Below are positions 10,711-23,885 of a DNA stretch of 64,000 bases, in pieces. The stretch lies in NCBI GenBank assembly GCA_030544215.1, contig JARZZO010000002.1, positions 81,537,150 to 81,601,149 of the forward strand, read 5' to 3'. The DNA is from Zantedeschia hybrid cultivar (taxonomy: Eukaryota > Streptophyta > Magnoliopsida > Alismatales > Araceae). Numbering within the stretch: position 1 is the stretch's first letter; the number at the start of each line of letters is the position of its first letter. The notes under the pieces were generated by a model. That model saw only the letters and a list, made by a program, of their open reading frames with translations. It made no database searches and had not been told where the DNA came from. A program made the translations under genes and the position numbers.

Positions 10711-13127
10711 ACGTAGGCCATCTGATTGTGATCGGACGGCAGAGAAAAAAAAATAAAAAAATAGGGGATTTCCGCCCACGCGCGCAGGATGAAACTGCTG
10801 TGTGCATGGACGGGCTGGCGCGCCCCATGAAACGCGGCGAGCGCCGCATTTCGCAGGGCCCTCCCGCGATCCCATGCGCGCGAGCGTTCTTGCCACACGC
10901 GTTGCCTGTCTGATCACGCCTCCATGTGTGATCCAGTGGTCTCCATGTTTTCTAACTTTTTCTTATTATTTTTATTTAGTTTTCTCGTCATGTATACCCT
11001 CTCATGAATTTTTGGCCACATAGGGGCCGCAACATTTCTAAAGAGAAGTCTGCTGCCAGCCGAGGCAAATAAGGCAGAACATCTCCAGTAGATATATGTA
11101 ATATTTCTCAGAAACATACAAATCACAGTTTTTTGTAATTGTACTTTTTAGCTTACTTTGTTTGCATAATAGGACCGGAATAACCGGTATAAAAGTCTTA
11201 TTCTAGTTTAGTTGCGGAATACTTAATTATCTAATTCCTTAAACTCTATTTGGGATGTCTAATTCTCTCATTTTTTTCAATTTTATCTTTTATTTCACTC
11301 CTTATTTTTCTTGTTCTTATCAAATCATTTAAAATAATGCAGTATAATTCTCCTTATTTTGAATGGAATACCAACAACTTATCAAATCAAAATAATTCTT
11401 ATTCTGATTTAAGAAATTTCTAAAATCTTATTATAACATTTTAAATTATTATGCAAACAAAATGAATCTTTTGAGGCCTAAGTGATCTCAATCCATCCCA
11501 TGGAATGGCGTCCTCCCCGAGGCGATTGGGCGTACCCAATGTTCGACGCAAGGTGGAATCAGGCTGGTATCGTATCTTTTTCTATGGACATTTTTAGTGG
11601 TTCTATCTGCGATGCCAGTATTCAGATCTATCTGCAATGTCACGTGCACGCTCTAACCCCCAGTTATCTTTATCCATTAAAATTATCAGAAACAGGAATG
11701 CAAATGGTGATCAATAACCTCATCATATGACCAAATAATAATAGTTCGTTAGTTGAATTTTTTTTTTACTAATAGCACAGTGATACAAGATTTCTACACC
11801 AACAGAGAAACCCGAGAACGAATCTCATTAAGTCTCCATCTCCTACGCGAGATAATAAATGCACATCCTAGGGTAGCTCCACAGGAGTGAGAAAATAAGC
11901 TGGTTAACATGTAGTTTTCTAAACTAATATGCTTTACACAAATACAAGCCAAATTAATGCATAGGGTGATTGATAATTTTTTTATTATAAGAAAGGTTTG
12001 ATATGATCATATGGTTAGGAGAGGGATGAGAATATATGGACATCTTGGGGAGTGAAAAGAAGAGTGTTTTGAGACATATGGACTCTAGAGAGAGAAAGTG
12101 GATGGTGTGTGCTCTAGAGAGAGAAATAGGTGAAAATAGAGAGAGATGATAGAAGCATATATATGTTCTAGGAACATAGGCCGGATGGATAGTTGTACCC
12201 TGCATTACGAGGTGGGCATGCCAGTGTGTAAATTTGTCCGACATCTTGCATGGTGGGTTGCAAGAGTACGTACGTACAGTGTCCTCTTGAGGTCTGAAAA
12301 AATAGAAGATTTATAATTTTTCTTAATAATTGGACCCTACTTGACCTTCGGACGAGGTTAATTTTAACTATAAAAGGATAAAAATTAGGACATAAAATGG
12401 GAATCTAGGTGCAATGTCATTCTTTACATAGTAGTTTATTAGTACTTATGATGGTGAAAAAGAAATCCGGGGTGGGGCGAACTGCGGGCAAGCTGCGGCG
12501 GTGCGAGTGTTTCCGGCGATCTAGGTTCGGCCTTCTCCAGGAGGGGAGGGATTTTTTCTCTCTTCCGTTGGGAAGATCGGATCCTTCTTCCTCCTCTCCC
12601 CCATTTGAGAGGGCAGATTCTCCCTATTTGGAAATATTCTTTCTTCTCTCTCTTGGAGAGTTTTTCCTCCTTCCTTTGTGGAAGATTTTGTTCAAGAAAG
12701 TTTTTACCCTTTTGAAACGGTCTCTTTCAGGAAGATCTTCTCCTTCATCAACTATGACTATCCCTCCCTCCATCCTCTTGTCTCTTAACGACCGGTATTG
12801 TACCTGTAATTTTGCAGAATACCAAATGGACCTTAAATCGTTTGAAAAATTAAAACAAAATAAATTTCTACTTAGCATAAATGAATGGAATATTATCTTA
12901 TTTAGGGATTTTAGTTTTTAATCCCTCTCACCTACCTAATGTAGGAAAAACACCCCATGACCTCTATATTTATTTAAACCACTGTGTATCTCACTTTTAT
13001 TTTGAAAAAACCTTTTTTAAGATTTTTTAAATATTCCTTGATTTTTTCGACATTAAAAATAATCTTAATTTTGATGTTATACACATTACAAGAATTAAAA
13101 GAAGAGGACCTACGAAAAAGTATTAAC
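10711..13127. other. No convincing gene
   Basis: 10770-10915 is a GC-rich patch with CG-rich words but no coherent reading frame. 12060-12160 contains GAGAGA-rich tracts. 12409-12921 has a plus-strand open frame of 170 codons, but its translation (Ser/Leu/Phe-rich, no domain) and its lack of splice or promoter context make it unconvincing. Confidence 0.55.
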
Positions 13128-13453
13128 GGGTAATACTTGCTACAATGCCCCGTGGTGCCGCAGAAAGCGTAAAAAATATTTTTCTTTAGGTCAGGCCTCA
13201 CATGCCCCATCTATTTGTATAACCTAATCTTTGATCGTATGATCAAAAAAAATTAAAATTAATAAAATGTACTTAATAGGTTGGCAGAATAATAATTTTT
13301 AGAATTTTTTAGATCATGCAATCGGAGATCAGATTATACTGATAGATGAGCTATGTGGAGTCTGACCTAAAAAAGTCAAAAAAAATAACATTCTTTACAC
13401 TTGCTGTCGTGCGCTAGGTTACAGCACCTAGGGGACTGTAGTAAGTACTACTC
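13128..13453. mobile_element. MITE, family A (TACTTGCTACA ends)
   Basis: A 326-bp hairpin element. The left end GGGTAATACTTGCTACAATG and the reverse complement of the right end GAGTAGTACTTACTACAGTC match. Inner blocks are also inverted: 'gtcaggcctcacatg...tttgatcgtatgatc' on the left and 'gatcatgcaatcggagatcag...gagtctgacct' on the right. No coding capacity. The same architecture recurs at six more places in the window. Confidence 0.75.
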
Positions 13454-13935
13454 TATATTAATTTCTTTTGATGACAAGCATGCTAAACTTTTTATGCATT
13501 CTAAACTTAAGGGCTATTAATATGCAAAATTATCCAAATCCTTTTAATCTATTTGGTTAGATACAATATTTCTGATGACGACACGACAGGGATGTGTAGA
13601 AAAATACTTGAGAGTCAGGGTTATATGTGCGAATACCGTAATCTAAGAAGGTAATCTAAGAAGCGATATGCAAAACTTCCCTGTATATACATATATATGT
13701 TATTTCATTGGTACACATTTCTGAAAACTAGTGTTTCCATATTAGGAAACTCCCGCTGTCCCTTGTTAACGCCATTTTCTTGGGTCCATTGGAGCTCCCA
13801 GGATCGGGTGTTAGACGCCTAATCTGACGGCTGGCGTTCGACACGCCTACGAGCCTACAGAAGTATCAGCTTCCACCGGAAAAAACCGTCAACTAACTTG
13901 CTTCTTCCGTACGCGTGTAATCCCTGCAAAGCTGT

Positions 13936-13943
13936 TATAAATA
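13936..13943 (+). promoter_or_regulatory. TATA box of the NAC gene
   Basis: TATAAATA lies 169 bp upstream of the ATG at 14112, followed by a CT-rich leader (about 13980-14090). This predicts transcription starting near 13965-13975 and a 5'UTR of about 140 bases. Confidence 0.7.
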
Positions 13944-14111
13944 CAACAGGTTTCGTGGGGAGGTCGCGTCGCAGGTGCTTAGATATTTTCCTGTGTCTCA
14001 CTCACCCTGTTCCTCCCTCCCTCTACCCACCGAAACCCTAAAGACGCCTTCTCTCGTCTTCCTTTCTCTTTTACTCTGTCCTCCCAAACAACAGAGCTGC
14101 CGGTGACGGTC

Positions 14112-16271
14112 ATGGAGGAGGCGCCCAGGCAAGACGAAGACTGGATGGAGGAACTCCCACCCGGGTTCCATTTCAGGCCCAAAACCTTCGAGTTGCTGGG
14201 ATTCTTGCGGGAGAAGTTGGAGGACAGACCTGTGACGAGTGGAGATTCTATCAAGGAGGTCGATGTCTACAGTAGCCATCCCCAGACCATCATTGGTGAG
14301 CAATCTGAATCACTTGTTTAAGTGTTAATCTTGCCGCGGTTGGTCGCCAGTGTTTTCTTTGATCTCTTTCTTCCGTTTGCCGTCCGTGAAACCCTAACCC
14401 TCCTGCTCGTATATGTTTAGTTTCTAGTAACCCTAAATTCCTCAACTAACCAGTCTTCGTACCTTGTCGAGGTTTTAGCTTTAAATCTTGATTCATATGA
14501 CAGGTTTTGTCGATCGGATGCCTGCCAGTCTTCTACACGCGTTTCTTGATTATTTCTCATTATATATATAGTTCCCTGGAAGAAACTTTCTGATTCAGCT
14601 TGACCTAATTAATTAACAGCCTGCCTTCTTTTTGTGTCTTCAGAGCGGTATACGCCTCCCGGGGACAAAGGTTGCTACGTGTTCTCACCGACCAAGAGGA
14701 GAAACGGAAGAAAGGCGGATCGTTCGAACGGACTCGGCAAGTGGAAGACCACAGTGGGGGAGAAAAAGATCTGCAGCGTTGATGAGGACGGACATAACGT
14801 CGTCTTGGGGTATAAGAGCAGCATGGCTTACTACGACAAGAATGGGGACAAGACACATTGGCTCATGGACGAGTACTTCATTAAGGAGCTTCGGAACTGC
14901 AACATTAATGTCAGCGGCAAGAGGAAGAGAGCCGGAGAGGAGACGGAGGTGTTGGACAGGTGGGTGGTGTGTTTCGTGCACCTCTCCCCAGTGAAGGGAT
15001 CATACCATGTTCCCGTAGACCTAGTGGATGAGGCAGATACGGGTCACCTACGTGAAGAAGAGGAGCCTCCACATGATCACCAGCCTATGCTCCGGACGTC
15101 GACAGATGAAATGCCTACGCTTATTGCTCCCTTGGCCCAGCTCCCACAACCTGAGGCACAGCAACTGATACACCTGGAGACCTACGAGCAGCTGGAACCA
15201 TGCCTTAACCCGAGCGCTGGCGCATCTTCTGTTCACCTGTTGGAGGCACAAGTGACCTCTGCACCACCCGAGGTACCTCTCGATCTGATAGCTCCACTTA
15301 CCGGCCGTTCTCTGTTACATGGTGTAGACGACATGAGGTCATCACTGGAGCTTCTAGTTCAGCATACTCTGGAACCGGGTGTGTTTGCCACAGCCGGAAT
15401 GGCGGCGCCGTTGGGTCCGGTTTTCATGGAGAACCAACCTTCTGGTTTTGGGTATCTCCAAGATGCACAAGAGCAGTTGCGGGGGTTTCCATTGTTGGAA
15501 CAGTTTGCTTCGCATGTCCCATTGCCGAATAGAGATCCTCTATTGCCTCTCCCAGGCCCTCAGGCGCTGCAGCTAACACACTCGGAGGGCTATGATCAGC
15601 TGGAGCAATGGCATACCTCTTTCGTGGATCTGACGCAGGCACAAGTGACCTCTGCACCACCCGGGGTTCCTCTAGATCTGATGGCCCCACCTATCCTTTC
15701 TCCCTTCCTTGGCGAAGACGGCCTGAGGCCATTGCTGGAGCTTCCACTTCCACCTATTCTGGATCCAGGTGACTTTGCCGCAAATTATACGATGCCATTG
15801 GATCCCGTTTTCATGGAGGAAGGTCAACCTTCTAGGTTTGGATGTCTCCAAGATGCACAGGTGCAGCAGCCAACGTTCCCATTGAGTCTCCCAGGTCTTG
15901 AGCCGACGATGCTGCCAGACTTACTGAGCTACGAGGATCTTAATTCATGGCTTAACCAGGGTATAACTGATGCATCATTCATGGATCGGATGCTGCCGCA
16001 AGAAGCCTCAACACCGCTTGGGGTACCTACTGATCTCACAGCTCCAACGTCTATCAGTTCATCATTCCTTATTGGAGAAGACGAAATGAGGTCGTTGCTA
16101 CAGCTACCTCCAGTGGGTAATGAGGACAACCAATACTTTGGATATCTCGCAGACGCCATTGCCGGAGGTCAAGAGGGATCGCTGCAACTCTCAGCCAACA
16201 CATCAGTGTGGAATGCACCAGACCCTATAGTCAAATCAAGGGCTCTACGCTCCATGGGGTTCTGTCCTTAG
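14112..16271 (+). CDS. NAC-domain transcription factor, divergent
   Basis: Two coding exons, 14112-14295 and 14644-16271, joined across a GT-AG intron (phase 1, codon G/AG). They give 603 residues. The NAC DNA-binding/dimerisation fold spans about residues 14-175: subdomain A LPPGFHFRPKTFELL; C GDKGCYVFSPTKRR...GKWKTT; D GYKSSMAYYDKNGDKTHWLM then DEYF; E DRWVVCFVHLSP. Several positions depart from the usual consensus (LPPGFRFHP becomes LPPGFHFRP, and the KRA/KTxWxMHEY block reads KTHWLMDEY), so this is a divergent subgroup. KRKR at about residues 154-157 could be a nuclear signal. Residues about 222-570 form three acidic, Pro/Leu-rich repeats, the likely activation region. The expected role is nuclear transcription regulation; targets cannot be inferred. 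The start is chosen because ATG 14112 heads the conserved N-terminus. Confidence 0.9.
15123..16170 (+). repeat. Three in-frame repeats in the NAC C-terminus
   Basis: Three units of roughly 350, 350 and 280 bp (about 15123-15480, 15538-15880, 15886-16170), each encoding the same succession of motifs. These are LPxPExxxL then Y(E/D)QLE; AQVTSAPPxVPLDLxAP; a (G)(E/V)D(D/G/E)(M/L)R(S/P)LL(E/Q)L block; and PVFMExxQPSxFGxLQDAQ. Unit 3 is shorter and keeps SYEDLNSW, GVPTDLTAP, GEDEMRSLLQLP and YFGYLADA. Divergence between units shows the expansion is old and kept in frame, as expected if the segment is functional. Confidence 0.8.
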
Positions 16272-16768
16272 GTTCTCATGAACAGAGAGCTATGATGCAT
16301 GCAGCTGCGATGTGATGATGGACGACAAGGGACATCACAGAAGTGTGTGTTCTGAAGAATGCCCGGTCTAGGCTAGCTATGCTGTGGGCATCCTTTCTCA
16401 TTCAGTTTTTTGAACCGTTGGTCCTTGTCTAAACATTAATTGTTTTTACCTATTCTTTGTTAACGGCGGACCGATCAGTACTCTTCTTTGTTGTAATAGA
16501 GACGACACTTGTATATATGCCAGTTATGTGTACGAAGCTGTCTCGAATTATTGGACAAGTTTGAGTAAAACAAATGAAATTATGACAAGCAAAGGATTAT
16601 TAATTCATATGACGATTTCTTCCCATGCTTGCAATAAGGGATTTATGCATGAGAAAAATCCTATAATTCCCATTTGCTGTTTGAGATGTCTCCAAAGGTC
16701 GCCATGTTTGATTTCCGTTCTTGGCTGAGCCTTTATATTCCTGATCTTTCGGACTTAAGAATAAATTA

Positions 16769-16940
16769 AGGTGTCATTCGATGCATCGTAGAATATTGTA
16801 AAATTTTGATTATGAAATCACCGATTTTAAAACTAACAAGAATAAAATCTCTGATTCTAAAATCACCTATTTTGAAACCACCGGTTTTGGTTAACAGTGA
16901 TTGTTTACGACATTTACGGCAACGCACCAAACCAAACCTA
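16769..16940. mobile_element. MITE-like repeat, 'aaaatcacc' family
   Basis: About 170 bp downstream of the NAC gene, rich in repeated 'gattttaaaa/aaatcacc/gaaaccacc' words. The ends resemble inverted repeats (TAAGGTGTCATTCGATGCAT against TTAGGTTTGGTTTGGTGCGT). A related longer copy lies at 62929-63170. Confidence 0.55.
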
Positions 16941-18508
16941 ACTCAAAAAGGGTGACCACTCGAGATAGGATTTATGGCATTGACCTAGGTCGGCATGGAG
17001 CTAGATTGGTGGAAATATCATGAGAAGCTTTTCATCAAACACCTATTTGCTGGGATCGAGTTTGGACGTCCCTTTGTTTAATGTGACGCTGCTCATGTCC
17101 GGTGAACCTTCCAACACCTTGTGGTTGTTTTCGTCATTACAGAAAATTCTACACGAAGAAACTATGGTAAGTTAAGGGGTGTCCTTTTTTTAATTACACA
17201 TACCTTACTATCCGTATGTTTTTTCTTTAAATAGGTACCGTTTTCCAATCTCGGACTGAAACATAAGATTTTATTCACATTTTTCTCTATCTTCCAAAAG
17301 TTTTGTTACGTGTCTAATACGCATACCCTTATCATTAGGGATGCCAATGGGAACTGATAACCCAATTATTAGTTTATAGGTCAATTGATGAATAGTCTTT
17401 TTAAACTAATTTACACAGCGCATAAGATAATGGACACAATTTTTTTCTTATTGAATACGTATATATACTAGGAATCTGATTATCTGACCAAATATTAACC
17501 CATAGAACAGTTAACACATAATCTTTCTAAACTAATAGCAGAGATAACCTTTCTAAACTAATAACATAATGGTTATATAGATCATGAAACTATCTTAATT
17601 AAATCTGCACCGAGTCTGACCTGTTTGCTTCCCTACTTACGATGTTGATGGAAAATAGGTTAAGGCCGCCAACCCCCATTCACAAGTATTTCTTTTTGCG
17701 AAGTTTAAAACAAAGGATACAGGTGACTTCCAGACACAAACATCCAATTACCTACACATTTCGATATAAATACAGGTGATAATTTTGAATTTTCCAAATC
17801 ACACCTTGACTTTTTGAGAAAATTTGATGCATAATTTCAACGTTTTACATCATGAATCATAAATGCAATGTATCTTGCATCGGATACTATCTTTTTTGTT
17901 TTTTTCACATGAAGAACAGTTCAATATACATATAAAACGTATATATATGTATGTATGTGAGTGTATATATATACACACTCTCATATATAACATATAACGT
18001 TTTAGCTTTTATTTACCCTGCAACATTAACGATAGTTAAGGATCGATGTACTCGCATCCGGTCCAAAAGTAACCTTTCACATCTCTAATCTTAGCAGCAA
18101 CAAGGTTTTACCCTCTCAAAAACCATAGCGGGAGCATTACAACGGAACAATCCAGTGGACATTTCCTCGAATGAACTTCAAATTTTGCTTCCCGAAACTT
18201 ATGATTTCAGTCGACACAAAGCCTACACTGACGTAGCCTTATGGTAACATTGACAGAACATTCCTTTTGGCATGTTACAATAAAGAATACATAGCATAAA
18301 ACTAACGAACACTTGCATTCATACTGCAGCATTCTACCTTGTGCACCAGGTGGATTATTGAGGAAGAGCAGCCAAACGATTCCACATTTTTCAAGTCCCT
18401 GTCCAAAGACCAGCAGAACCTGCCTGAATCAGGTGATTAATGGCTGGCAAAGATTTCATTGGCATCTCATTTACTGTCAAGCTGTCTTGTAATCTCAACC
18501 TTAAGTCG
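16941..18508. other. NAC-PMT intergenic region, convergent 3' ends
   Basis: No gene. It contains a palindromic TA-rich hairpin, GTGTATATATATACAC, near 17960, flanked by GAGT/ACTC. The part near 18290-18508 is probably the 3'UTR of the minus-strand PMT gene. Confidence 0.6.
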
Positions 18509-21179
18509 TCATGGACTGCTTCTGGGGTACCAAAGACTTTTGCGGCATATCAGCACCCTTTCCTTCTCCATATTGTATTCAGTGTCACGTCTCTGGCAAT
18601 CCCATCGCATGCCCTTGGCAAGGGTTGCTATGGAATCCGAGAAGTAATTAGCTTCTCGGGTAATGGCATATCCATTTGGACGCAGGATCCGATCCATCTC
18701 TAGGAGAATGTATTTCATCTCACATCTGGCAGAAGACACAAAAAGGTAGAAGTGTGAGTAGGCATTAGCAAACCAGTAACCTAAGAGAAACTATATGAAT
18801 ACCAAATAATGCATCATGGTGAAGTTTGTCAGCTGCAACTTCATTTAATTGTCATGTCATGTCTTCTGTATTGACAATCCACTTGAACACTAGAACAGTT
18901 TCTATTACATAGTTTCTCTTTTGCATACACCAATCACACAAATTTAACTATGGTGTACAATGTTTTCAGGTTAGTACAAACACTATTCCACCATCGATCG
19001 CATGAACTTGCACCGACTGTTGGACGCATTAATTGCCTGCATAGCATGCAACTATGAGGAACTCCCACCAAAAATCTATTGAGGCAGCCATCATACAAAA
19101 TACAGAGATTATAGCAAATGAGTCCCTTGAGTATTCCAATCACAGTGATGTTGAACCACTCAAAAGCTTGCCAATGCTAAATTAAAGTGTTAGCACCCAA
19201 GCAAAAGAATGTCCATTCAGTTTCTTAGGATTTACATTAACCCCCATCATGGAGCTTGGCAGTCATCCCATAAACTACCTGAGCTCCATTAATAAGGGGG
19301 AAAAACAAAGGTGATATTTTAAACCATTTCTGACTCAATATGTCATGTTTCAACTCTGTTTCTGCTATTCATTAGGCCTTAACATACAAGAAAGTTTTAT
19401 GGCTACATAATTTATCATTTGCCCCTTTCTTTTACTTGTCAGCTACTATGTTGCCACAGAGTGAGGAAGATATTAGCGACAAATTGTATCAAAATTGACA
19501 AGAAAGTCCAACCTATAAAACAGGTCCAACACATTTTGACATTTTAAAGAAAAAAAATTAACAAAGGGCTTGTCCTCTAGCATAAAAAGCATAACATTAG
19601 TAAAAATTAACAAAGGGGTATTTTATATTGCTTAATGCACCACACAGTTATCAGTCCCTCCCATAGCCTAAATATGAGTAGCAAATTAGGAAATTTTTCA
19701 ACTCCCTCATCCTACTTCTGGTCTAAATTTCTCCCACCATTTTTCAAACTTTTTACCTCCTTCCAACTCTAGCATGATCTAGAAATCCTTTGTTTTTAAG
19801 TTTAGTGCTGCTCACGAACCTGCACGATGCATAAACAATTTGTGTCAGTCTTTCCACACTTGCAAATCATTGTCCCCCTTGAGTCAAAAAATGAGACTAT
19901 CCCCATTTTCGGGATACTCAACCCATAATAGTGCTCCCCTTTCTTCGGAAGAACTTTGGATACCAGTCTTAAAAAAAACTTGCTTTTCTTGACTTTTGAA
20001 GAAGCACTGCCATTAATAGAATGAACATGCCTCATGTGTTTTTATCACTGCCGTATACATTTGTAATTCAGCCAGTGTTCCATGAATCCTGACTTATAAT
20101 CATATACACTGCTTCTCTTGATCAATTCTCAAATGCACATCCTAAATTCATAAAGAAGCCATTTCTGAAACAGTAGCCTTTAGTGTTGCTTCTGGGTGTT
20201 TTGAAATTAACAGTGTAGAATATAAATTCATAAAACTGAAGGGTTTAATGCAACTTTTATCTGATTGCTTTGGTCTAAATAGCTTTGTTTTTGGCAGATC
20301 TATATAGGTAGACACTTCACTGGACAAACTTGTAGTTATTCATCCCAGTAGCAGTTATAGAACAACCCCCCCCCCCGGGCGTCAGAATGGAACCAGCTAG
20401 CATTACTGATTAATTTTTTGGCATTGTCATGAGTCATGACTAGCTGACTGACACCTGTGATTGCTTCCCCACTTGGCGTGGAAAGAGACAACTTTTGTAG
20501 GAATTTATAAATAGAAATTATGAGAGCATATAATGTAAACATAAAAAGTGTTGCTGAAATTTTCCTGAAAGTGTTATGTCCAAATTATGGTTCTTGACAA
20601 TACTTAAGCAGGATTATATCATGCAAGAAATTTACCTATGCCCCTCTGCAGTAAACAATCCATCAAGATGTAGCAGATCATATGTCCGAGGGTAAGTTGA
20701 GAATGGTTCACACCTACAGAAGAAAATGAAATACTTTCAAAGACCTCTATCAAACAAGATAGAAACACACGATATGTGCATAACAGAAATATTCAATTGA
20801 TAAGGAATTTATGGACGCATCATCATCCAAAAAAGCATTAACAATCTGCTGATAAAGTGCAGATTCTCCCACCATTCCCATTGAAACCCCTCCCCCACCT
20901 GCCACAAAAAGAGGACCTTTTGCATAGCAACACTAAGACATGGTACTTCAATTCTAAACATCCATATAATTAGAAATATCATCAGACACTGGTCACTAGA
21001 ACAAGGTAGTTTGACAAGTTACAACTTGATCTTTCAGCAAACATGGCCAAATAAAGTAACCAATAATCTTGACAACAGTAAATAAAAGACTAAGTTGTCA
21101 TCTCAATTGGAAGCCTGTTATTGCTGCACAGTAACAACCAATGGAAAAGAGGCATGGGTTTTGCCATGTGAGAAGCAAT

Positions 21180-21330
21180 GAGGGCTGTGGGCTCACACAA
21201 GCCAAGCTCGCGCCCTGTTTAGCTTGAGTTTAGCCAAGGTTGAGCCTATTGTCAAGGCTCAAATTGAGCTCGAGCTTAAGTCTGTCCAAGCCAAGATCGA
21301 GCCTAAAAAAGCTTGGCTAGTGGCCACTTG
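21180..21330. repeat. GAGCTC/AAGCTTGGC-rich repeat in PMT intron
   Basis: A short block dense in words such as gagctcgagctta, gccaagctcg and aaaaagcttggc. It is related to the larger element at 23207-23885. It looks like a fragment of a hAT-like non-autonomous element. Confidence 0.5.
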
Positions 21331-23206
21331 TAACGCAAAGTAATTTAGGAAGACCTACAGTAAAAAGAAAAAAAGCTTGCTTGATGCCTCATCCCCGTGC
21401 TACTATGAATCCCAGTCCAGATGACACAGAGAACTTCTATTAACTCTACCTACAGAGATATCTTCTGCGAGTTATTCATGCGTCCGGAAAGAAAAACTTT
21501 GCATTTGCTTATATTCCAGAAGCTAGTGTACTGACGTATATCCAAAAATAACCTTACACTCCAAAAATAACCTTACACTGATAAACAAATGCAAGTAAAC
21601 ACTAAACATTCACATACCAGTCATGATAAGTGCCTATCAATCCTCGATCATAGACCACACCAAGAGAACGTGCACCATAGGAAGAGACAACATTCATAAC
21701 CCACAGAGGAGAATCAATAAGAACAGCGGCAAATCCTCCATATAACGTATTCATGTCCATGACATTACGAATTTTGTCAGTTCCAAGTTCGGGAACTAAT
21801 GTCTTGTAATGTTTTACCCTTGCCTTCCATTTGCTATTGTCACGCTTGAATGCACCTGCGCTACCACCAGGAACCATGGAGATGCGCTCAGGGGCGACAT
21901 ACAGTCGTTTTGGCCATTTCAAAGTAGATTTGAGGCTTAGCTTCTTGAAGTTTTGACTTGGAACAGAAACACACAAGCGGAGTGGAGTATACCATGCCTC
22001 ATCCGGATCTGTGCTGTCATCACATTTTGGTGGATAGAAATCAGGCTTGTTAAGTTGATCATAGCAGCTATTGTCTGAGGTTTTCTGCCACACAGCAATG
22101 TCATCCTTTTTATTGTATAATTTGAAGCACATACTTGTCGGTAACTTTTTTAACTTGTCAAAATCTGCCTTTTGTTCTTCCATGGTTGTGTTCCATCCTC
22201 TCCAACGATTCTCGTAGTTTACTGGTGGGCCAGAGAGAACCCAATAGCCACCTGGACGAAGGATTCTGTGTATTTCCATAAGATAAATTCCACCTACCAA
22301 AGGCAGCATAAAATGGAATTAAGCAGTATTAGAATAATACATGTTGAGCATGACAATGATCACATGATGTGCTAAATTTTAGTAACACTACTAGAATTTC
22401 TTCATGGATAAGTAGAATTACCAAATTCTGTCCATGGGATAAGGCATCTAGAACAATGAGCCACGTCAAAAGAATTGGACGGAAAGGGAAGCCTTTGGGT
22501 GGAGATGATGCCCAGGATTGCTGGACTACCACGTTCAAGGGCAAACTAAACTTGTGCCTCGTGAATCGTGATTGTCTCTCGGTGCAAGAGAAATAGCTAA
22601 AATTCCATGATCTAATAGATCACCTCCCCAACTTGCAACCTATTCAAAAAACAAACAAAAAAAGAGGTATCACCCAGTGCCACGCTAAAAGGCAACACGA
22701 CATGGCCAAAAAAGGGATTACACTAAGGCAACATAACTAACACCGGAGGTGCTACATAACCAAAAAAGGAAGAAGATTACCCTGCAAACAGTAGACAGAT
22801 TTAGACAGACAACAATACAGTGAAACTCAGTGTAAACGTATAAAAAAAAAATTTAAAAAAAAGGTGCAGATCAACTGCAGTTAAATAAATCAGACTTGTA
22901 TGAATGTAGGCATTGGTTGTATCGACCCCACAACTGGAATTTGTTTATAATTTATGCTTAATTTTCTCAAGATGTAATGAGCAGAATGTCTTTCATTGAA
23001 TCCTAGCAAGAATCAGAAAGCAGAGAGCATTTACTGCAAGGTTGGCAAGATCCCCAGATTGGGAGGACAAGACCTTGTCAAAAACAAACCGTAATAGCCA
23101 AATGGCTGAAATAGATTAAAACTTATTACATATAAAAGATAAGTAATTCCAACAAGGATCCCCCTCCCAGCCAGATGGTCGTTAACCAGGGCTCCCCACA
23201 GATAGT

Positions 23207-23885
23207 CAAGTGTAGGGTGGCTATAAGTCGAGCCGAGCTTTTACTTGCTTGAGCTCAGCTCGATCAAGAATATGCAAGCTTGAAACCGAGCCCAAGCCCA
23301 CCTCGCGCCCATTATAAGATTGAGCTCAGCTCAAAAGAAATTTCACTCGGCTTGAGGCCTTGAGCTTGACTTGAACCTGGTGAAAAAGCCCGAGTCAACC
23401 TAGTTACCTGCCAATTCATATTGCCTTGTTAAGGTGGGAGGGAAGGCCCACAATTTAAAGAGAAAGGCAACAGGTTTTGTTTTTGAGTCACTGATGTGGC
23501 ATTAAAGTTCCCAAGTGGGGAACTCCCCAGATGTCTGCACAGTGCACACAGGGTGCGCTACTGGGGAAGGCAGCAGGGGGTCTAAAGTTTTTCACCTGCC
23601 TCATATTATTCTGCTCTAGCTTTAACAAACAAAAGGTTAAGGGGCATGAGCTGGGCCTGTGCAGCTGGTTCCTTTGTGACTGGCGGGTTTAGAGTGGGTT
23701 TATAGTTACACAATTCAAAATTTTAATAAATATCGGCTTGCGAGCAGATTGAGCTGAGCCAAGTGATGCTCAGGCTCGAGCTTTAATTTGAGCTCATTAC
23801 ATCAAATGAACCGAGCCAAGTCGAGCTTAACTCGAGCTGAGCTCAAGTAGCTCACAAGAGGCTTGGCTCATTGCCAACCATAGCT
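23207..23885. mobile_element. hAT-like non-autonomous element, GAGCTC-rich
   Basis: About 680 bp. The left end TAGGGTGGCTATAAGTCGAG and the reverse complement of the right end TATGGTTGGCAATGAGCCAA are similar, and subterminal sequence on both sides is packed with GAGCTC, GAGCCGAGC and CTTGAGC words in both orientations. This architecture is known from plant hAT MITEs ('ggGGTGGCAA...GAGCCGAGC'). Flanking 8-mers are only partly alike, so the target duplication is eroded or my end is off by a few bases. It lies in the interval where the missing PMT exon should be. Confidence 0.55.

Noticed and set aside
12409..12921. Plus-strand open frame of 170 codons
   Set aside because: No recognisable domain, skewed Ser/Leu/Phe composition from CT-rich DNA, no promoter or splice context.
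19802..20035. Minus-strand open frame of 77 codons
   Set aside because: Lies in the last PMT intron, no splice signals or similarity.
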